Program-made: the position numbers and the translations under genes
The notes under the pieces: generated by a model
Databases searched by the model: none
Told to the model about the DNA's origin: nothing
The model's input: only the letters and a program-made list of their open reading frames with translations
Shown here: in pieces, positions 1-8,725 of the stretch
Position numbering within the stretch: the first letter of the stretch is position 1
Layout of the letters: each line of letters begins with the position of its first letter
DNA from: Acholeplasmatales bacterium
GTDB taxonomy: Bacteria > Bacillota_I > Bacilli_A > Acholeplasmatales > Anaeroplasmataceae
DNA: 33,858 nt
NCBI GenBank assembly: GCA_017449215.1
Contig: JAFSJY010000005.1
Coordinates: 1-33,858, forward strand
Direction: 5' to 3'

Positions 1-111
1 CTAGTCACAGGACTTGTTAGGGTGTCCTGTCGTGGTCTCAAGTATTCAGTTGTCATTAACTATTTAAAAGTTAACGCTACAAATCCTTTGGCAAGTGCCA
101 ATTTCTTGTAA
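1..111 (+). other. Possible 3' end of an interrupted plus-strand reading frame
   Basis: Frame 1 of the plus strand is open from the first base to a TAA at 109-111 and encodes 36 residues ending in NPLASANFL. I do not recognise the protein. It lies just beyond the point (about 123) where the minus-strand helicase loses its conserved sequence, so it could be the tail of a gene in whatever DNA joined here, such as a transposase of an insertion sequence. A chance open frame of this length is also quite possible. Confidence 0.2.
7..30. repeat. Small inverted repeat near the window edge
   Basis: ACAGGAC at 7-13 and GTCCTGT at 24-30 form a perfect 7-bp stem with a 10-base loop. It is more GC-rich than its surroundings and is not followed by a T-run, so it is not an obvious terminator. 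It lies inside the DNA that replaces the helicase C-terminus. Confidence 0.35.
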
Positions 112-1767
112 ACGTTGCGCACCATATAATAATCTTCTTTCCTCTTTTATATCTTTTTCATTCTTTAAATTTGATGGTATTATTCCATCATTAACCGAAA
201 TGATAAATACACATTTAAATTCTAATCCCTTTGCTTTATGAATAGTCATTAAATTGACTCCCATTTCATCTTTGTTTTCTCCTTCATTTAATAAAAGATT
301 ATCTAATATTTCAGATTCTTTATTAGATTCACTATTAACTATAATATCCTTTAATGCTCTTAAATATTCCTGTTGCTTATCAGTAAGCTCATCATATATT
401 AAAGTCATCATATATTCAAATAATCTATTTTTATCATATTGATTTCTATTATTAATTAAATCTTTTATTTTAATTGCTAATGGAGATAATTTGTTATTAT
501 TTAAATTGATTATTGAATCTAATAACTTAATGCTATTTGATTCATAATTCTCGACCATATTATCAAATATCTGTTGGTCTATTAATACTGCTTGTCTAAA
601 TAATATATAATCTTCAGGATTATCTAAGAACTGATATAAAGCAATCATACGTTTGGTTGCTTCAAACTTGAAGAATTTCATTTTACCATATAGCGTATAT
701 GGTATTTTATTTTTTCTTAATTCGAATTCTATTTCAGTAGATTGGTAATTATTTCTGAATAAAACTGCTATTTCATTTGGTCTATAACCACCTTTATCTA
801 TTAGGTTCTTTATAATATTAGTAACATCCCATGCTTGATATGATGTATCAGGTAATTCATGATATGTTACTTTAAATTTAGGTGGTATATCAGAATAAAT
901 ATTTCCTTCTAAATTATGGTTATGCTTTATTAAGCTATTTGATGATTCTAATATGTTTGATGCTGAACGATAATTCTTATTCAGATATATTGTTTCATCA
1001 GCTTCTTCTTTAAAATCATTTATTATTTTTATATCTGAAGATCTAAATGAATATATAAGCTGATTCTGATCACCTACACAAAATAGATTATTATATTTTG
1101 ATGATAACTTCTTTACTAAATCAAATTGAATTTGATTTGTATCCTGAAATTCATCAACTAAAACATATTTACATTCATCTAGAATTGCATTCTTAAATGA
1201 AATATTATCAAAATTATTTACAACTAATGAAATCATATCATCAAAATCTATTTTACCTTTATTCATTAAATACTCCTGAAATTTAAAATAGACCTGATTA
1301 TAAATTCTTGCTTCATCAACTGATTTAAATTCATATTTTAAATTATTCTTTCTTTTAGATATATACTGCATTAATGATTTAGGATTAATTTTAACATTTA
1401 ATTCCTTAGTAATTTTATTTAATAATTCTAATTCATATTCTTCAAATGCTAATTCAATCTTATCAAACTTTTGAAATCCTATTTCATCCTTAGCAAATTG
1501 TAATATCTGATAACAATATGAATGGAATGTATGTATGTTTTTAAATTCATATTTTTCTAATCTATATTTCATTTCCATCGCAGCTCTATTAGTAAATGTA
1601 AAAGCTACTATTTCATTTTTAGATACTCCGTTATCTAATAGATATTGGATTCTATTTGTTAATACTCTTGTTTTACCACTCCCTGCACCAGCTATAACCA
1701 ATACCTTTTTAGATTTAGTAGTTACTGCTTGATATTGTTCAGGGTTAAGCTTTTCTAAATATTCCAT
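64..1767 (-). pseudogene. UvrD/PcrA-type SF1 DNA helicase, truncated at motif VI
   Basis: Superfamily 1A 3'-5' helicase that would unwind DNA ahead of rolling-circle replication. Visible motifs are Q-motif LNPEQYQAV (7-15), Walker A GAGSGKT (27-33), motif Ia TFTNRAAMEM, motif II DEFQDTN (205-211), motif III VGDQNQLIYSFRS, motif IV LNKNYRS and motif V MTIHKAKGLEF (about 507-517). After EERRLLY (to 548), where the family reads VAxTRA, the protein continues with 19 unrelated residues (GAQRLQEIG...) and stops. Family members are about 650-750 residues, and this one is 567. The arginine finger of motif VI and subdomain 2A/C-terminal sequence are lost, so it is probably inactive in this copy. Its ATG overlaps the end of the upstream 83-residue gene, so it belongs to the Rep operon. 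pT181-type Rep proteins are known to need PcrA, which fits this position. Confidence 0.8.
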
Positions 1768-1996
1768 GCTTCATTTCTATATATCTAATGGTCCAGTCTA
1801 ACAATTCATATTCTGAATCAAATTGTTTATTTCTTAAAAAATATAATAGATTATTAATGTTAATGTATTTTGATTCAATTAATGATAAATAATTTAAATG
1901 GTTATCATTTATAAAATTAATTATTAATACTGGAAGATTTGGAAATATTAAATTATTATATTTTTCTCTTATTCTCCAAACTGTGCATTCATCCAT
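1745..1996 (-). CDS. Hypothetical 83-residue protein between Rep and helicase
   Basis: I do not recognise this protein. It is small, rich in Asn, Ile and Tyr, and has no signal peptide or obvious membrane helix. The ATG overlaps the Rep stop (TAATG) and its own end overlaps the helicase start by 23 bases, so the three genes are translationally coupled. A GGAAGGAG-like site inside the Rep end lies about 13 bases upstream. Its place between a rolling-circle initiator and its helicase suggests an accessory replication role. That is inference from position only. Confidence 0.6.
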   Translation of the reverse strand: MDECTVWRIREKYNNLIFPNLPVLIINFINDNHLNYLSLIESKYININNLLYFLRNKQFDSEYELLDWTIRYIEMKHGIFRKA

Positions 1997-3129
1997 TAGA
2001 ATGGTAATTCTCCTTCCTCAATTATTTGTGATATTTCTTTTAACAAATCATTGAATGATTCATCTGTATATGTAGGTAGTTTTCTTTCAACCATAAATTG
2101 ATTAAATCTTTTAAGCTGCATTCTTGATGTATCAGATAGTAATGTAAATAATTCATGGTACAATCTTTCTTCAAATAGCTTCTTATTACATTTAGCTTCT
2201 ACAAACCATAACAGTAAGATTATCTTAGCCTTAGGCATTATGAAGTTATATGATGTTTCACTATTAGATTTTCTAGCTACTGCCCTAGGCAAGATTCCTT
2301 TTTCTGATGTTTCTAAAAATTTTAACCATTTATGATCTGTAGCTTCTCTACATAGATGAGCTTTATCCTCTTTATTGTTTTCTTTAATATCTAACATTGC
2401 ATATAATGCTTTAGTTGCGAAAGCTTTAAGATTTATTCCATATACATCATCAGCTTCATCCTGATAGTTTTCTAATAAATCTAAAACTACTGAATCAGCT
2501 TTACCTTGTCTAAATCTCATTTCGTATCTTGTCCAGTAATCTTCTTCAACCTTTTTACCTAAGGTCATTTGTTGATTTAATTTGTCATAGATACATAATT
2601 CGCTCATTGCATTACGAGAACCAAAATCAATTGTTAATCCTCTTTTTACTGTTCCTAAAATTTTAGGTTCAGTTTTAAATATTGATGTATAGCAACCTTC
2701 TTCAATTTTATCGAATAGATATTTCATTTTGATTTCTTTTCCTGATAGGTCATCAATTGTAACATCTAATCTTTTAAATGTTGGATTGAATCCCATTAGA
2801 AATTCAAAGAAATCATACCAGGTTGCTTCACCTTCCTTTAATCTTTCAAATTCTCTACAGCCTTCACCTTTTAATTCTAATTGGCATGTTCTATATCCAA
2901 ATGCATTCATAGGACCAGCACATCTTAGAATTATATATTTGCTTAAGATAAATTGATATCTATAATTGTTTACTGCATAATTTGATTCTTCAATTTGACA
3001 CATATCTAATTTAAAATATTCTCTAAACATGTCTAGTATTAAATATGCTTCATTTCTCTCTGATAAATTGTTATAAGCTTGTGGAAATGTTAAGCTTAAA
3101 TAGTCTATAATTATTCGTTTATTTTCCAT
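1996..3129 (-). CDS. Rolling-circle replication initiator (Rep_trans-like)
   Basis: Likely initiator that nicks the double-strand origin through an active-site tyrosine and primes rolling-circle replication. The sequence resembles Rep_trans relaxase/initiators (the pT181 RepC, Tn916 Orf20 and ICEBs1 NicK group). Visible features are an RLDVTIDD motif (120-127), an IYDK motif (180-183) that is a plausible catalytic tyrosine region, and a WTRYEMRFR strand (199-207). The length of 377 residues is usual for the family. An AAGGAG site precedes the ATG with a long spacer of about 12 bases. A large hairpin with a single-stranded loop lies directly upstream (3203-3260) and is the natural candidate target. 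The gene is the first of a coupled cluster with the 83-residue protein and the helicase. A plasmid or ICE origin is the alternative, but the adjacent Zot-like ATPase argues for a filamentous phage. Confidence 0.8.
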   Translation of the reverse strand: MENKRIIIDYLSLTFPQAYNNLSERNEAYLILDMFREYFKLDMCQIEESNYAVNNYRYQFILSKYIILRCAGPMNAFGYRTCQLELKGEGCREFERLKEGEATWYDFFEFLMGFNPTFKRLDVTIDDLSGKEIKMKYLFDKIEEGCYTSIFKTEPKILGTVKRGLTIDFGSRNAMSELCIYDKLNQQMTLGKKVEEDYWTRYEMRFRQGKADSVVLDLLENYQDEADDVYGINLKAFATKALYAMLDIKENNKEDKAHLCREATDHKWLKFLETSEKGILPRAVARKSNSETSYNFIMPKAKIILLLWFVEAKCNKKLFEERLYHELFTLLSDTSRMQLKRFNQFMVERKLPTYTDESFNDLLKEISQIIEEGELPF

Positions 3130-3202
3130 ATTGTTTTTTTACTCCTTAAAATTATCAAAAAATCCTGATTCTACAACGGTTTTTTAGCATTTTGAAGTGT
3201 AC

Positions 3203-3260
3203 AAAAGTGGAGTGAAAGTGGGGGTATTACTACAACCCCACTTTCACTCGGCCCACTTTT
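3203..3260. other. Candidate rolling-circle origin hairpin
   Basis: A perfect 14-bp stem pairs 3210-3223 with 3236-3249 around a 12-base loop (3224-3235) reading GTATTACTACAA. An outer 8-bp stem AAAAGTGG (3203-3210) / CCACTTTT (3253-3260) can extend or compete with it. It sits in the only sizeable gap between the Zot-like gene and rep, directly upstream of rep. Long hairpins with the nick site in an exposed loop are typical of rolling-circle double-strand origins, and the loop's TACTAC recalls the TACTACG nick region of pMV158-type plasmids. In filamentous phages the same intergenic region usually also holds the packaging hairpin. No T-run follows on the minus strand, so it is not a simple terminator. 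Confidence 0.6.
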
Positions 3261-3307
3261 GAGGACTCCTTCAAGGGATTGCTAAATAAGATCCATCATA
3301 TTTGTAA

Positions 3308-5164
3308 CTAATTATTTATTTTGTTGTAGAACTTAGAATTACATTTATTTAATTCTTCAATTGAAGGTGTTAATTGTGTAAATGAATCAATATCTTTAAA
3401 ATCCATATTCTTTTTTTCTTGATATGCATAAGATAAAAATGTTGAATCATATAGCTTTTGATTATTTATATGTAGGTCACATAAATTTATATTAAATGCA
3501 ATTCTTTCGCCCTTATCTTCTCCTTCCTGAGATTTAAGAGCAATTAATTTAAAGTACTGGTATTTTTCAAACCAGGTACATATTTTAGTTAATGTTGTAT
3601 TTAAATTACGCAAGAAATAATAGATTGAGTTATAGTCATTTCTTTTATATGTGCCATAACTCTTTCTTTGTGTTTCCTTAGTAATTCTTTTCTTTTTTAA
3701 TTCATAAGAAGTTATTAGCTTCTCTATAATTGTTTTAATGCCTTTGAATGGAAGATAATATAGCTTCAATATCAACGGCATTTTTAATTTTCTCTTTTTA
3801 ATATTAATAAACCATTCTGCGTTACCACGAATTCTAAGTGGTACTTGATCCTTTAGTTGGTAATCGCAGAATATCTTACAATGTCTTTTTAGGTCATGTG
3901 ATACAGTTGAAAAGAAGGTATGGGCACCATCTGTACCAACTTCCTTCATATTGTCATGTGAGTTATATTCCTTATCAATTTCTGATAGAGAAATTACAAT
4001 ATATTCTTCTAGTGGGTATTCAGCTGCTTGGATATTCTTTCTCATATAATCGAAGTTAAATATCTTTGAATATTCCATAAAATATGGAGAATAAATTGCA
4101 TAATTAGAAATTAAGAATGTTCCTCTATCTCTAATTGTTTTCAAAGTATCAGTGTACTCTTTATGTTCCGGATATAATTCTGGGTGTTCTCTTATTTCAG
4201 CGAAGTTTAAAAATCTATATTTAGCTTCATAATCTAATAGCTTCTTTTCCAATTCATCTATATATGCTTCTTCACTAGCTAGTGATAAGGAAACATTAAG
4301 TAGGGTCTTTCCAGTTCCAGGAGCACCATTAATAAATGTAGTTTGGGTTAAGTCATCATGTGCTACCTTCTTTAGGCGTTCATGGTTCTTTCTTAGTTTA
4401 TACTTTGCTCTACCTATACCAATCATAAATAGAATTACATATATTAATATGTACCAACAGAATGTAGGTATCTTAGTTACTATTGGTATTAACCAAGTGA
4501 TTAAGCATTTAAATATAGATTCAAATACTACATTGATATCAAAGTTAAACATATGATATATGTAGACTTCAATAAAGATTAATAGTTCTACTAAGAATCT
4601 ATATAAAAAGCCATTAGATATTAATAAGGCTAGAACAAATATAAATACATACTTCTTATATTTCTTTAATTGTCTTAAAATCAGCCTTATAAATTCCTTT
4701 AACTTATTTATTAGGAAAATAATAAACTCTCTTATCTTAATTAAAATAAGGGCAAATTTAGTGGTTTTAATCTTATATTGAGTGCCATAAATAGATTCTC
4801 TAATAAAGATAAATGTTATTACTATTACATTTAATCCTACGTTTAATGCATACATTAAAATGATGTATAAAATATTAAATATGTTAGCTAATATTTCTTT
4901 AAATGTTTCTTCATTAAAATTAGCAAAATAGTTACCTATATTATTAAATGTTTCAGTACATGTATTTTCAAAATCTTGGTATGTTTTAGTGTTATCTATT
5001 AAATAGTTATCAAAACAAGTTTTTAAATTAGTTATATCAAATATGTCTTGGAATCTTATTGTTGTATCATTAAAGGATTCTAGGTTTAAAAATAATAGGG
5101 ATAGGGAAATCCCTAGCCCTACTATTAATAGACCTATTACGGTTAATTTTTTATAACGCGCCAT
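3308..5164 (-). CDS. Zot/pI-like morphogenesis ATPase with N-terminal membrane domain
   Basis: Predicted inner-membrane ATPase that drives assembly and export of filamentous phage particles (Zot domain, equivalent to M13 gene I). The first ~250 residues contain several hydrophobic segments (about 7-27, 95-121, 172-200, 210-250). The ATPase follows: Walker A GAPGTGKT (280-287), a Walker B-like strand EYIVISLSEIDKEY (387-400), then a conserved stretch with SHDLKRH, a DYQ sensor-like motif and IRGNAEW, as in the Zot family. The start lies inside the end of the upstream lipoprotein gene (22-base overlap). In M13 the ATPase is N-terminal and followed by one membrane helix. Here the order is reversed and the membrane part is larger. 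A conjugative coupling ATPase is less likely because the motifs downstream of Walker B are Zot-like. Confidence 0.7.
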   Translation of the reverse strand: MARYKKLTVIGLLIVGLGISLSLLFLNLESFNDTTIRFQDIFDITNLKTCFDNYLIDNTKTYQDFENTCTETFNNIGNYFANFNEETFKEILANIFNILYIILMYALNVGLNVIVITFIFIRESIYGTQYKIKTTKFALILIKIREFIIFLINKLKEFIRLILRQLKKYKKYVFIFVLALLISNGFLYRFLVELLIFIEVYIYHMFNFDINVVFESIFKCLITWLIPIVTKIPTFCWYILIYVILFMIGIGRAKYKLRKNHERLKKVAHDDLTQTTFINGAPGTGKTLLNVSLSLASEEAYIDELEKKLLDYEAKYRFLNFAEIREHPELYPEHKEYTDTLKTIRDRGTFLISNYAIYSPYFMEYSKIFNFDYMRKNIQAAEYPLEEYIVISLSEIDKEYNSHDNMKEVGTDGAHTFFSTVSHDLKRHCKIFCDYQLKDQVPLRIRGNAEWFINIKKRKLKMPLILKLYYLPFKGIKTIIEKLITSYELKKKRITKETQRKSYGTYKRNDYNSIYYFLRNLNTTLTKICTWFEKYQYFKLIALKSQEGEDKGERIAFNINLCDLHINNQKLYDSTFLSYAYQEKKNMDFKDIDSFTQLTPSIEELNKCNSKFYNKINN

Positions 5165-6207
5165 ATCTTTCTAATAATTAAAAATAATACATAAATTAGT
5201 GCGATTCCAATTACACTTGATACACAAATTGTTACTGTTCTAAATGTTTCATTTTCTGAAACGTTTGTTTTAAAATCTTCAAAACCTTGTTTTATAGTTT
5301 CACTAAATGATTTTGCGTCTTCTTCGATTTGATTAGCCTCATTATTTACTACCTCAGGGTTATCATTATAATTTGGATTTTCCGGATTATTAATATCTGG
5401 TGCTTGTTCTTCAGGGAATTGTTGTTCAATTTGTTGATTAGTATTCTCATTACTTTGGTATGTATCAGTATTACCAGAAGTACCTACAAAACCATCTACA
5501 CATAAATTATTTAATATTCTTACATTAGCAAATGCATGATGATATTTTAAATTACCTGTTTGAATTGTTGTTTCACTCCAAATTTCATTCTCTTCTTGTA
5601 ATGAATCATTATAATTTAAATCAAATTCAGGATTTATAAAGTTAGTATATCTAGCTTTATTTGCATTTAGTGGGACCTTATTTACATCATAACCTGAAGG
5701 GCATGTTGACTTATCTACTACACAAGCATATCTATAATAGCTAAAAGGTGTTACAGCAGCAAACTCTACTCCATCAGGTGCATTAATTACCTTAATTCCT
5801 GTAGATGAATTTCTATTAGTTCCATCTGGAAATGTTACTGATATATCTGCCCAATCACCATTAATATTACATACTATATTAGAATCAGTATGAACTGGTT
5901 TTCCATTATAAAAAATCATATAAGGCTTTAAAGCTTCTACTGCCTTCTTCTTGTCTATATTCTTTGTAAATGTAAATGATGTAGCAATTGTATAACCAGC
6001 ACATTCTTCATCCTCATATGTTATATTAGACGGAATTGATTGAGCATTAAGCTTTAATTCCATTGAATTAAGTTGAAGCTCTTCTTCATTAGTCTTAGTG
6101 TTTGATTTATTATCACAGCTTGTTAGTGCTAGTAATAATAAACCAAATATAGAGATAACACATAGTGCTATTAAAGAAATTGTTATAATACTCTTTTTAT
6201 TCTTCAT
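5143..6207 (-). CDS. Surface lipoprotein with C-terminal membrane anchor (phage structural candidate)
   Basis: Exported protein with a lipoprotein-type leader (long hydrophobic run, then LTSC with Cys31 as likely lipidation site). A ~230-residue ectodomain follows, then an Asn/Gln/Pro/Glu-rich flexible linker (about 245-300) and a C-terminal membrane helix (about 325-346) with a basic tail. Globular domain, low-complexity linker and C-terminal anchor is the layout of filamentous phage adsorption proteins (pIII-like), which stay in the membrane until assembly. I see no named domain. It follows two similarly built genes and overlaps the Zot-like gene, supporting a virion or assembly role. Having both a lipobox and a C-terminal helix is unusual. 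Cys31 could instead lie within a simple signal anchor. Confidence 0.6.
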   Translation of the reverse strand: MKNKKSIITISLIALCVISIFGLLLLALTSCDNKSNTKTNEEELQLNSMELKLNAQSIPSNITYEDEECAGYTIATSFTFTKNIDKKKAVEALKPYMIFYNGKPVHTDSNIVCNINGDWADISVTFPDGTNRNSSTGIKVINAPDGVEFAAVTPFSYYRYACVVDKSTCPSGYDVNKVPLNANKARYTNFINPEFDLNYNDSLQEENEIWSETTIQTGNLKYHHAFANVRILNNLCVDGFVGTSGNTDTYQSNENTNQQIEQQFPEEQAPDINNPENPNYNDNPEVVNNEANQIEEDAKSFSETIKQGFEDFKTNVSENETFRTVTICVSSVIGIALIYVLFLIIRKIWRVIKN

Positions 6208-6208
6208 T

Positions 6209-7084
6209 TTAGTTTCCTTTCATAATTTCATATATTTTCTTTCCTAGTAGATAAATTAAATAAATACCTACTATAGATGCAATTGATGATGCAACTATAC
6301 CTACTATTTGCCAGCCATCAAAGGTATCACTTGATTCTGGTTGGGTAGGTGTATCATCAATTTGTACTTCATCATTACCACCATATATTGCAGGATCTTC
6401 TAAATTATTATCTACAGGTGTTTGTGTTGATTCTTTAGTTAAGTTAAAGCCAACCTCATAGCAGCATGTTGCCATATAGATATCATCTCCAGATCTATAT
6501 CTAGAAATTGTCATACAGCCACCTTCTTTAGCACAAGATTCATATGGACAATAGAATTCATGCTGAACTCTATATCGTTCTTCTACTACATTTAAGAAGA
6601 AATCATTTACGATATCTCCTAAATTGCCTTTGAAGGTACTACCATCTAATATAATTAAAATTTGGTCATATTGATTCATACCAATAATGTATTCAGCTTT
6701 ACCATCATAGGATTCAATTTGTTTTGGTCTAGTCATCCTAGAATAAACATTTTGCTTATATCCATAATGTGGCTGTAAAACTAATACATCAGGATCACTA
6801 TATTCACCAAAAGCCATATAAATATCTTCATCTGGTTCATACCAAGGGCCTGTATTCCATAGCAAATCTTTATAATATTGCTTAATTACTCTTACAGCAT
6901 CCATATTAGGTGTTGTATAGAATTGGTCTATTGATGTATATGTACCAAAGTCAACCTTTGTTTTTGTATTCATTCTTTCTTCATAGGTCCAATCCTCTTC
7001 TGCATAAACACTTGTTGAAGAAAATGTAATTAATGCTATAAGCATCACTAGAAACGCTGAGATAAATAGTTTTTTATTTTTCAT
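6209..7084 (-). CDS. Exported membrane-anchored protein (phage structural candidate)
   Basis: This 291-residue protein has a signal peptide with likely cleavage after VYA (residue 28), an ectodomain, a short acidic Thr/Asp/Pro linker (about 215-250) and a C-terminal membrane helix (about 257-280) followed by a basic end. The ectodomain has a cysteine cluster (FYCPYESCAKEGGC and TCCYE) that probably forms disulphides. No family is recognised. The start overlaps the upstream gene's end and uses a GGAGG site inside it. The stop of this gene nearly touches the next ATG, so the three anchored proteins are made together. Minor coat or adsorption protein of the inovirus-like element is inferred from layout and context. 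Confidence 0.6.
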   Translation of the reverse strand: MKNKKLFISAFLVMLIALITFSSTSVYAEEDWTYEERMNTKTKVDFGTYTSIDQFYTTPNMDAVRVIKQYYKDLLWNTGPWYEPDEDIYMAFGEYSDPDVLVLQPHYGYKQNVYSRMTRPKQIESYDGKAEYIIGMNQYDQILIILDGSTFKGNLGDIVNDFFLNVVEERYRVQHEFYCPYESCAKEGGCMTISRYRSGDDIYMATCCYEVGFNLTKESTQTPVDNNLEDPAIYGGNDEVQIDDTPTQPESSDTFDGWQIVGIVASSIASIVGIYLIYLLGKKIYEIMKGN

Positions 7085-8558
7085 CCTTCATCGCCTCCTT
7101 AAATGTAATTACTAATTTGTATCCAAAATAGAAAAGCAATAAGAAGACTATGATACCTATGATTGTTACCATTATGTTACGAGCTAGCTCTATTCCATCT
7201 GCAATACTGTATGCTTTATCCTTTATTTTCCATAAGGCTGAATCAGTATCTAGGATTAAGCCTCTATCAATAATAGATAGGGTTTCACCATCTACCTGGT
7301 CCATTGTTACAGCAACATCATAAACCTCATTATCTACAAGGTAGTTAAGTCTTAATATCTTAAAATCCTTGATTCTTTTATAATTAGATTCAGGGCAATA
7401 ATCACCAAACCAATCCCAGTTTTGGTCCTTATAATTAAGCATCATTTCATATTTATAGGTTATTGAATTCTTCTCATTAGATTTGAATTCTCCTTCTTTA
7501 AATCCGTATGTATTATAAAGATTAAATATTCCTGTAGACTTTCTTTCTGGTGTCATTGATTTAACTACTTTTTGTTCATCTTCTCTTAACCAGAATTGAT
7601 ACCAATCCTTATTATCTGAAGTTAGTACATAAGATACATCTACTCTATAAATCTTATCGATTGGGATTGTGGTATTAAAATGAACATAATGCATATAGCC
7701 ACCAAAGCCAAAGTCATAATGTGATTGAACCTCACAATCCTTAATTAGCTTATAAGCATGAGTTACCATTTGGCAGCATGATTTACCGTGGAATTCTGGT
7801 GTTACACCTAAATCAAATTCGGCAAATGAATCTATATTAGCTGAATATTTATTATAGGGGTCAGGATCCTCATCAAATTGAAGCTTATCTATTCCTACCT
7901 TAATATTTGAAAAGTTATATTTTCTTGTGATTGGCACACCAAAGTGAGTCCCATCTGATTTATATCCACCAATTGGTGATATATGAATACATAAATCATA
8001 TTGCTCATAATAGTAATATTGTGAGTCATACCAGAAGGCATTAAATAAATCTCCATCAGGATATTGTTCATATTGTTTACCATTTAATTCTAAAGAATTA
8101 ATCGTCATGAATTCTGATGGTAAATATTTAGATGTCCATATTAGATATAGATAAGATGAATTACCCGATGTATAAGCATCATAATATAATCCTAATACTC
8201 TATTTGGATCTAAGTATTGTGGTTCAATATCTAGATTTGTTAAGATATCAAACCATACCTCATTCCACTTGTTTTCATACATATCAATAATATTTACTAA
8301 TTCTGATTGGCTCATATTAGCAAAATAGTCTTTAGTTCCTTGTGAGCCTTGACGATACATCTTTGTATACAAGGTTTGATAGCCTGTACTTCTTGCTAGA
8401 TTTCTATGAAACGTTTGAAGCTTTCCTTGATTAACAAGGTCTACTACTTCAGTTTGAATTTCATCATATTCAGATGCATAAACATTTGATGAACAAAATA
8501 TAAATAGTGATAATACAAGTGTAAAAGCTGTTAATAAGATTGTTACTTTTTTTCGCAT
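7074..8558 (-). CDS. Large exported membrane-anchored protein (phage structural candidate)
   Basis: This 494-residue protein has a signal peptide ending at VYA (residue 28), a long ectodomain rich in Tyr, Asp and Trp, and a C-terminal membrane helix (about 462-482) with a charged tail. No recognisable domain. Paired cysteines (GKSCCQMV, and CEVQ downstream) suggest disulphides. It is the largest of three consecutive type I membrane proteins and has a good AGGAG site 9 bases before the ATG. The shared topology, together with the Zot-like ATPase downstream, makes a receptor-binding or tip protein plausible. This is inference, since such proteins diverge quickly. Confidence 0.6.
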   Translation of the reverse strand: MRKKVTILLTAFTLVLSLFIFCSSNVYASEYDEIQTEVVDLVNQGKLQTFHRNLARSTGYQTLYTKMYRQGSQGTKDYFANMSQSELVNIIDMYENKWNEVWFDILTNLDIEPQYLDPNRVLGLYYDAYTSGNSSYLYLIWTSKYLPSEFMTINSLELNGKQYEQYPDGDLFNAFWYDSQYYYYEQYDLCIHISPIGGYKSDGTHFGVPITRKYNFSNIKVGIDKLQFDEDPDPYNKYSANIDSFAEFDLGVTPEFHGKSCCQMVTHAYKLIKDCEVQSHYDFGFGGYMHYVHFNTTIPIDKIYRVDVSYVLTSDNKDWYQFWLREDEQKVVKSMTPERKSTGIFNLYNTYGFKEGEFKSNEKNSITYKYEMMLNYKDQNWDWFGDYCPESNYKRIKDFKILRLNYLVDNEVYDVAVTMDQVDGETLSIIDRGLILDTDSALWKIKDKAYSIADGIELARNIMVTIIGIIVFLLLFYFGYKLVITFKEAMKDEK

Positions 8559-8725
8559 TTAGTATTTCTCCTATCTTTAAGTTTTGTTATTAAGTTTTTA
8601 ATTAGATTTATAAATGCTTTTATTAAAGTTATTAGCATTTTTAAAAGTAATCTTAATATTATAAGTAAAGCGCCAAATACCTTTGACGCCAAACTAATAA
8701 TTATACTAAGAACTATACTAATCAT
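8543..8725 (-). CDS. Small hydrophobic peptide, candidate coat protein
   Basis: A 60-residue peptide that is almost wholly Ile/Leu/Val/Ala-rich over the first ~45 residues and ends in a strongly basic tail (KLKDRRNTKCEKK). Its ATG overlaps the stop of the upstream gene (TAATG) and its end overlaps the next start. In filamentous phages the short gene between the ssDNA-binding protein and the minor coat genes is often the major coat protein: a membrane helix with a basic C-terminus that contacts DNA. This one fits in size and charge but lacks the usual signal peptide and acidic N-terminus. A minor coat protein (pVII/pIX-like) is an alternative. Confidence 0.5.
   Translation of the reverse strand: MISIVLSIIISLASKVFGALLIILRLLLKMLITLIKAFINLIKNLITKLKDRRNTKCEKK

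Noticed and set aside
3308-5164. Conjugative coupling protein (FtsK/TcpA-type ATPase) or an enterotoxin
   Set aside because: The region after Walker B follows the Zot/pI pattern, and the neighbours are small exported proteins rather than relaxosome or VirB4-type genes. The toxin name of the Zot family does not imply toxicity here.
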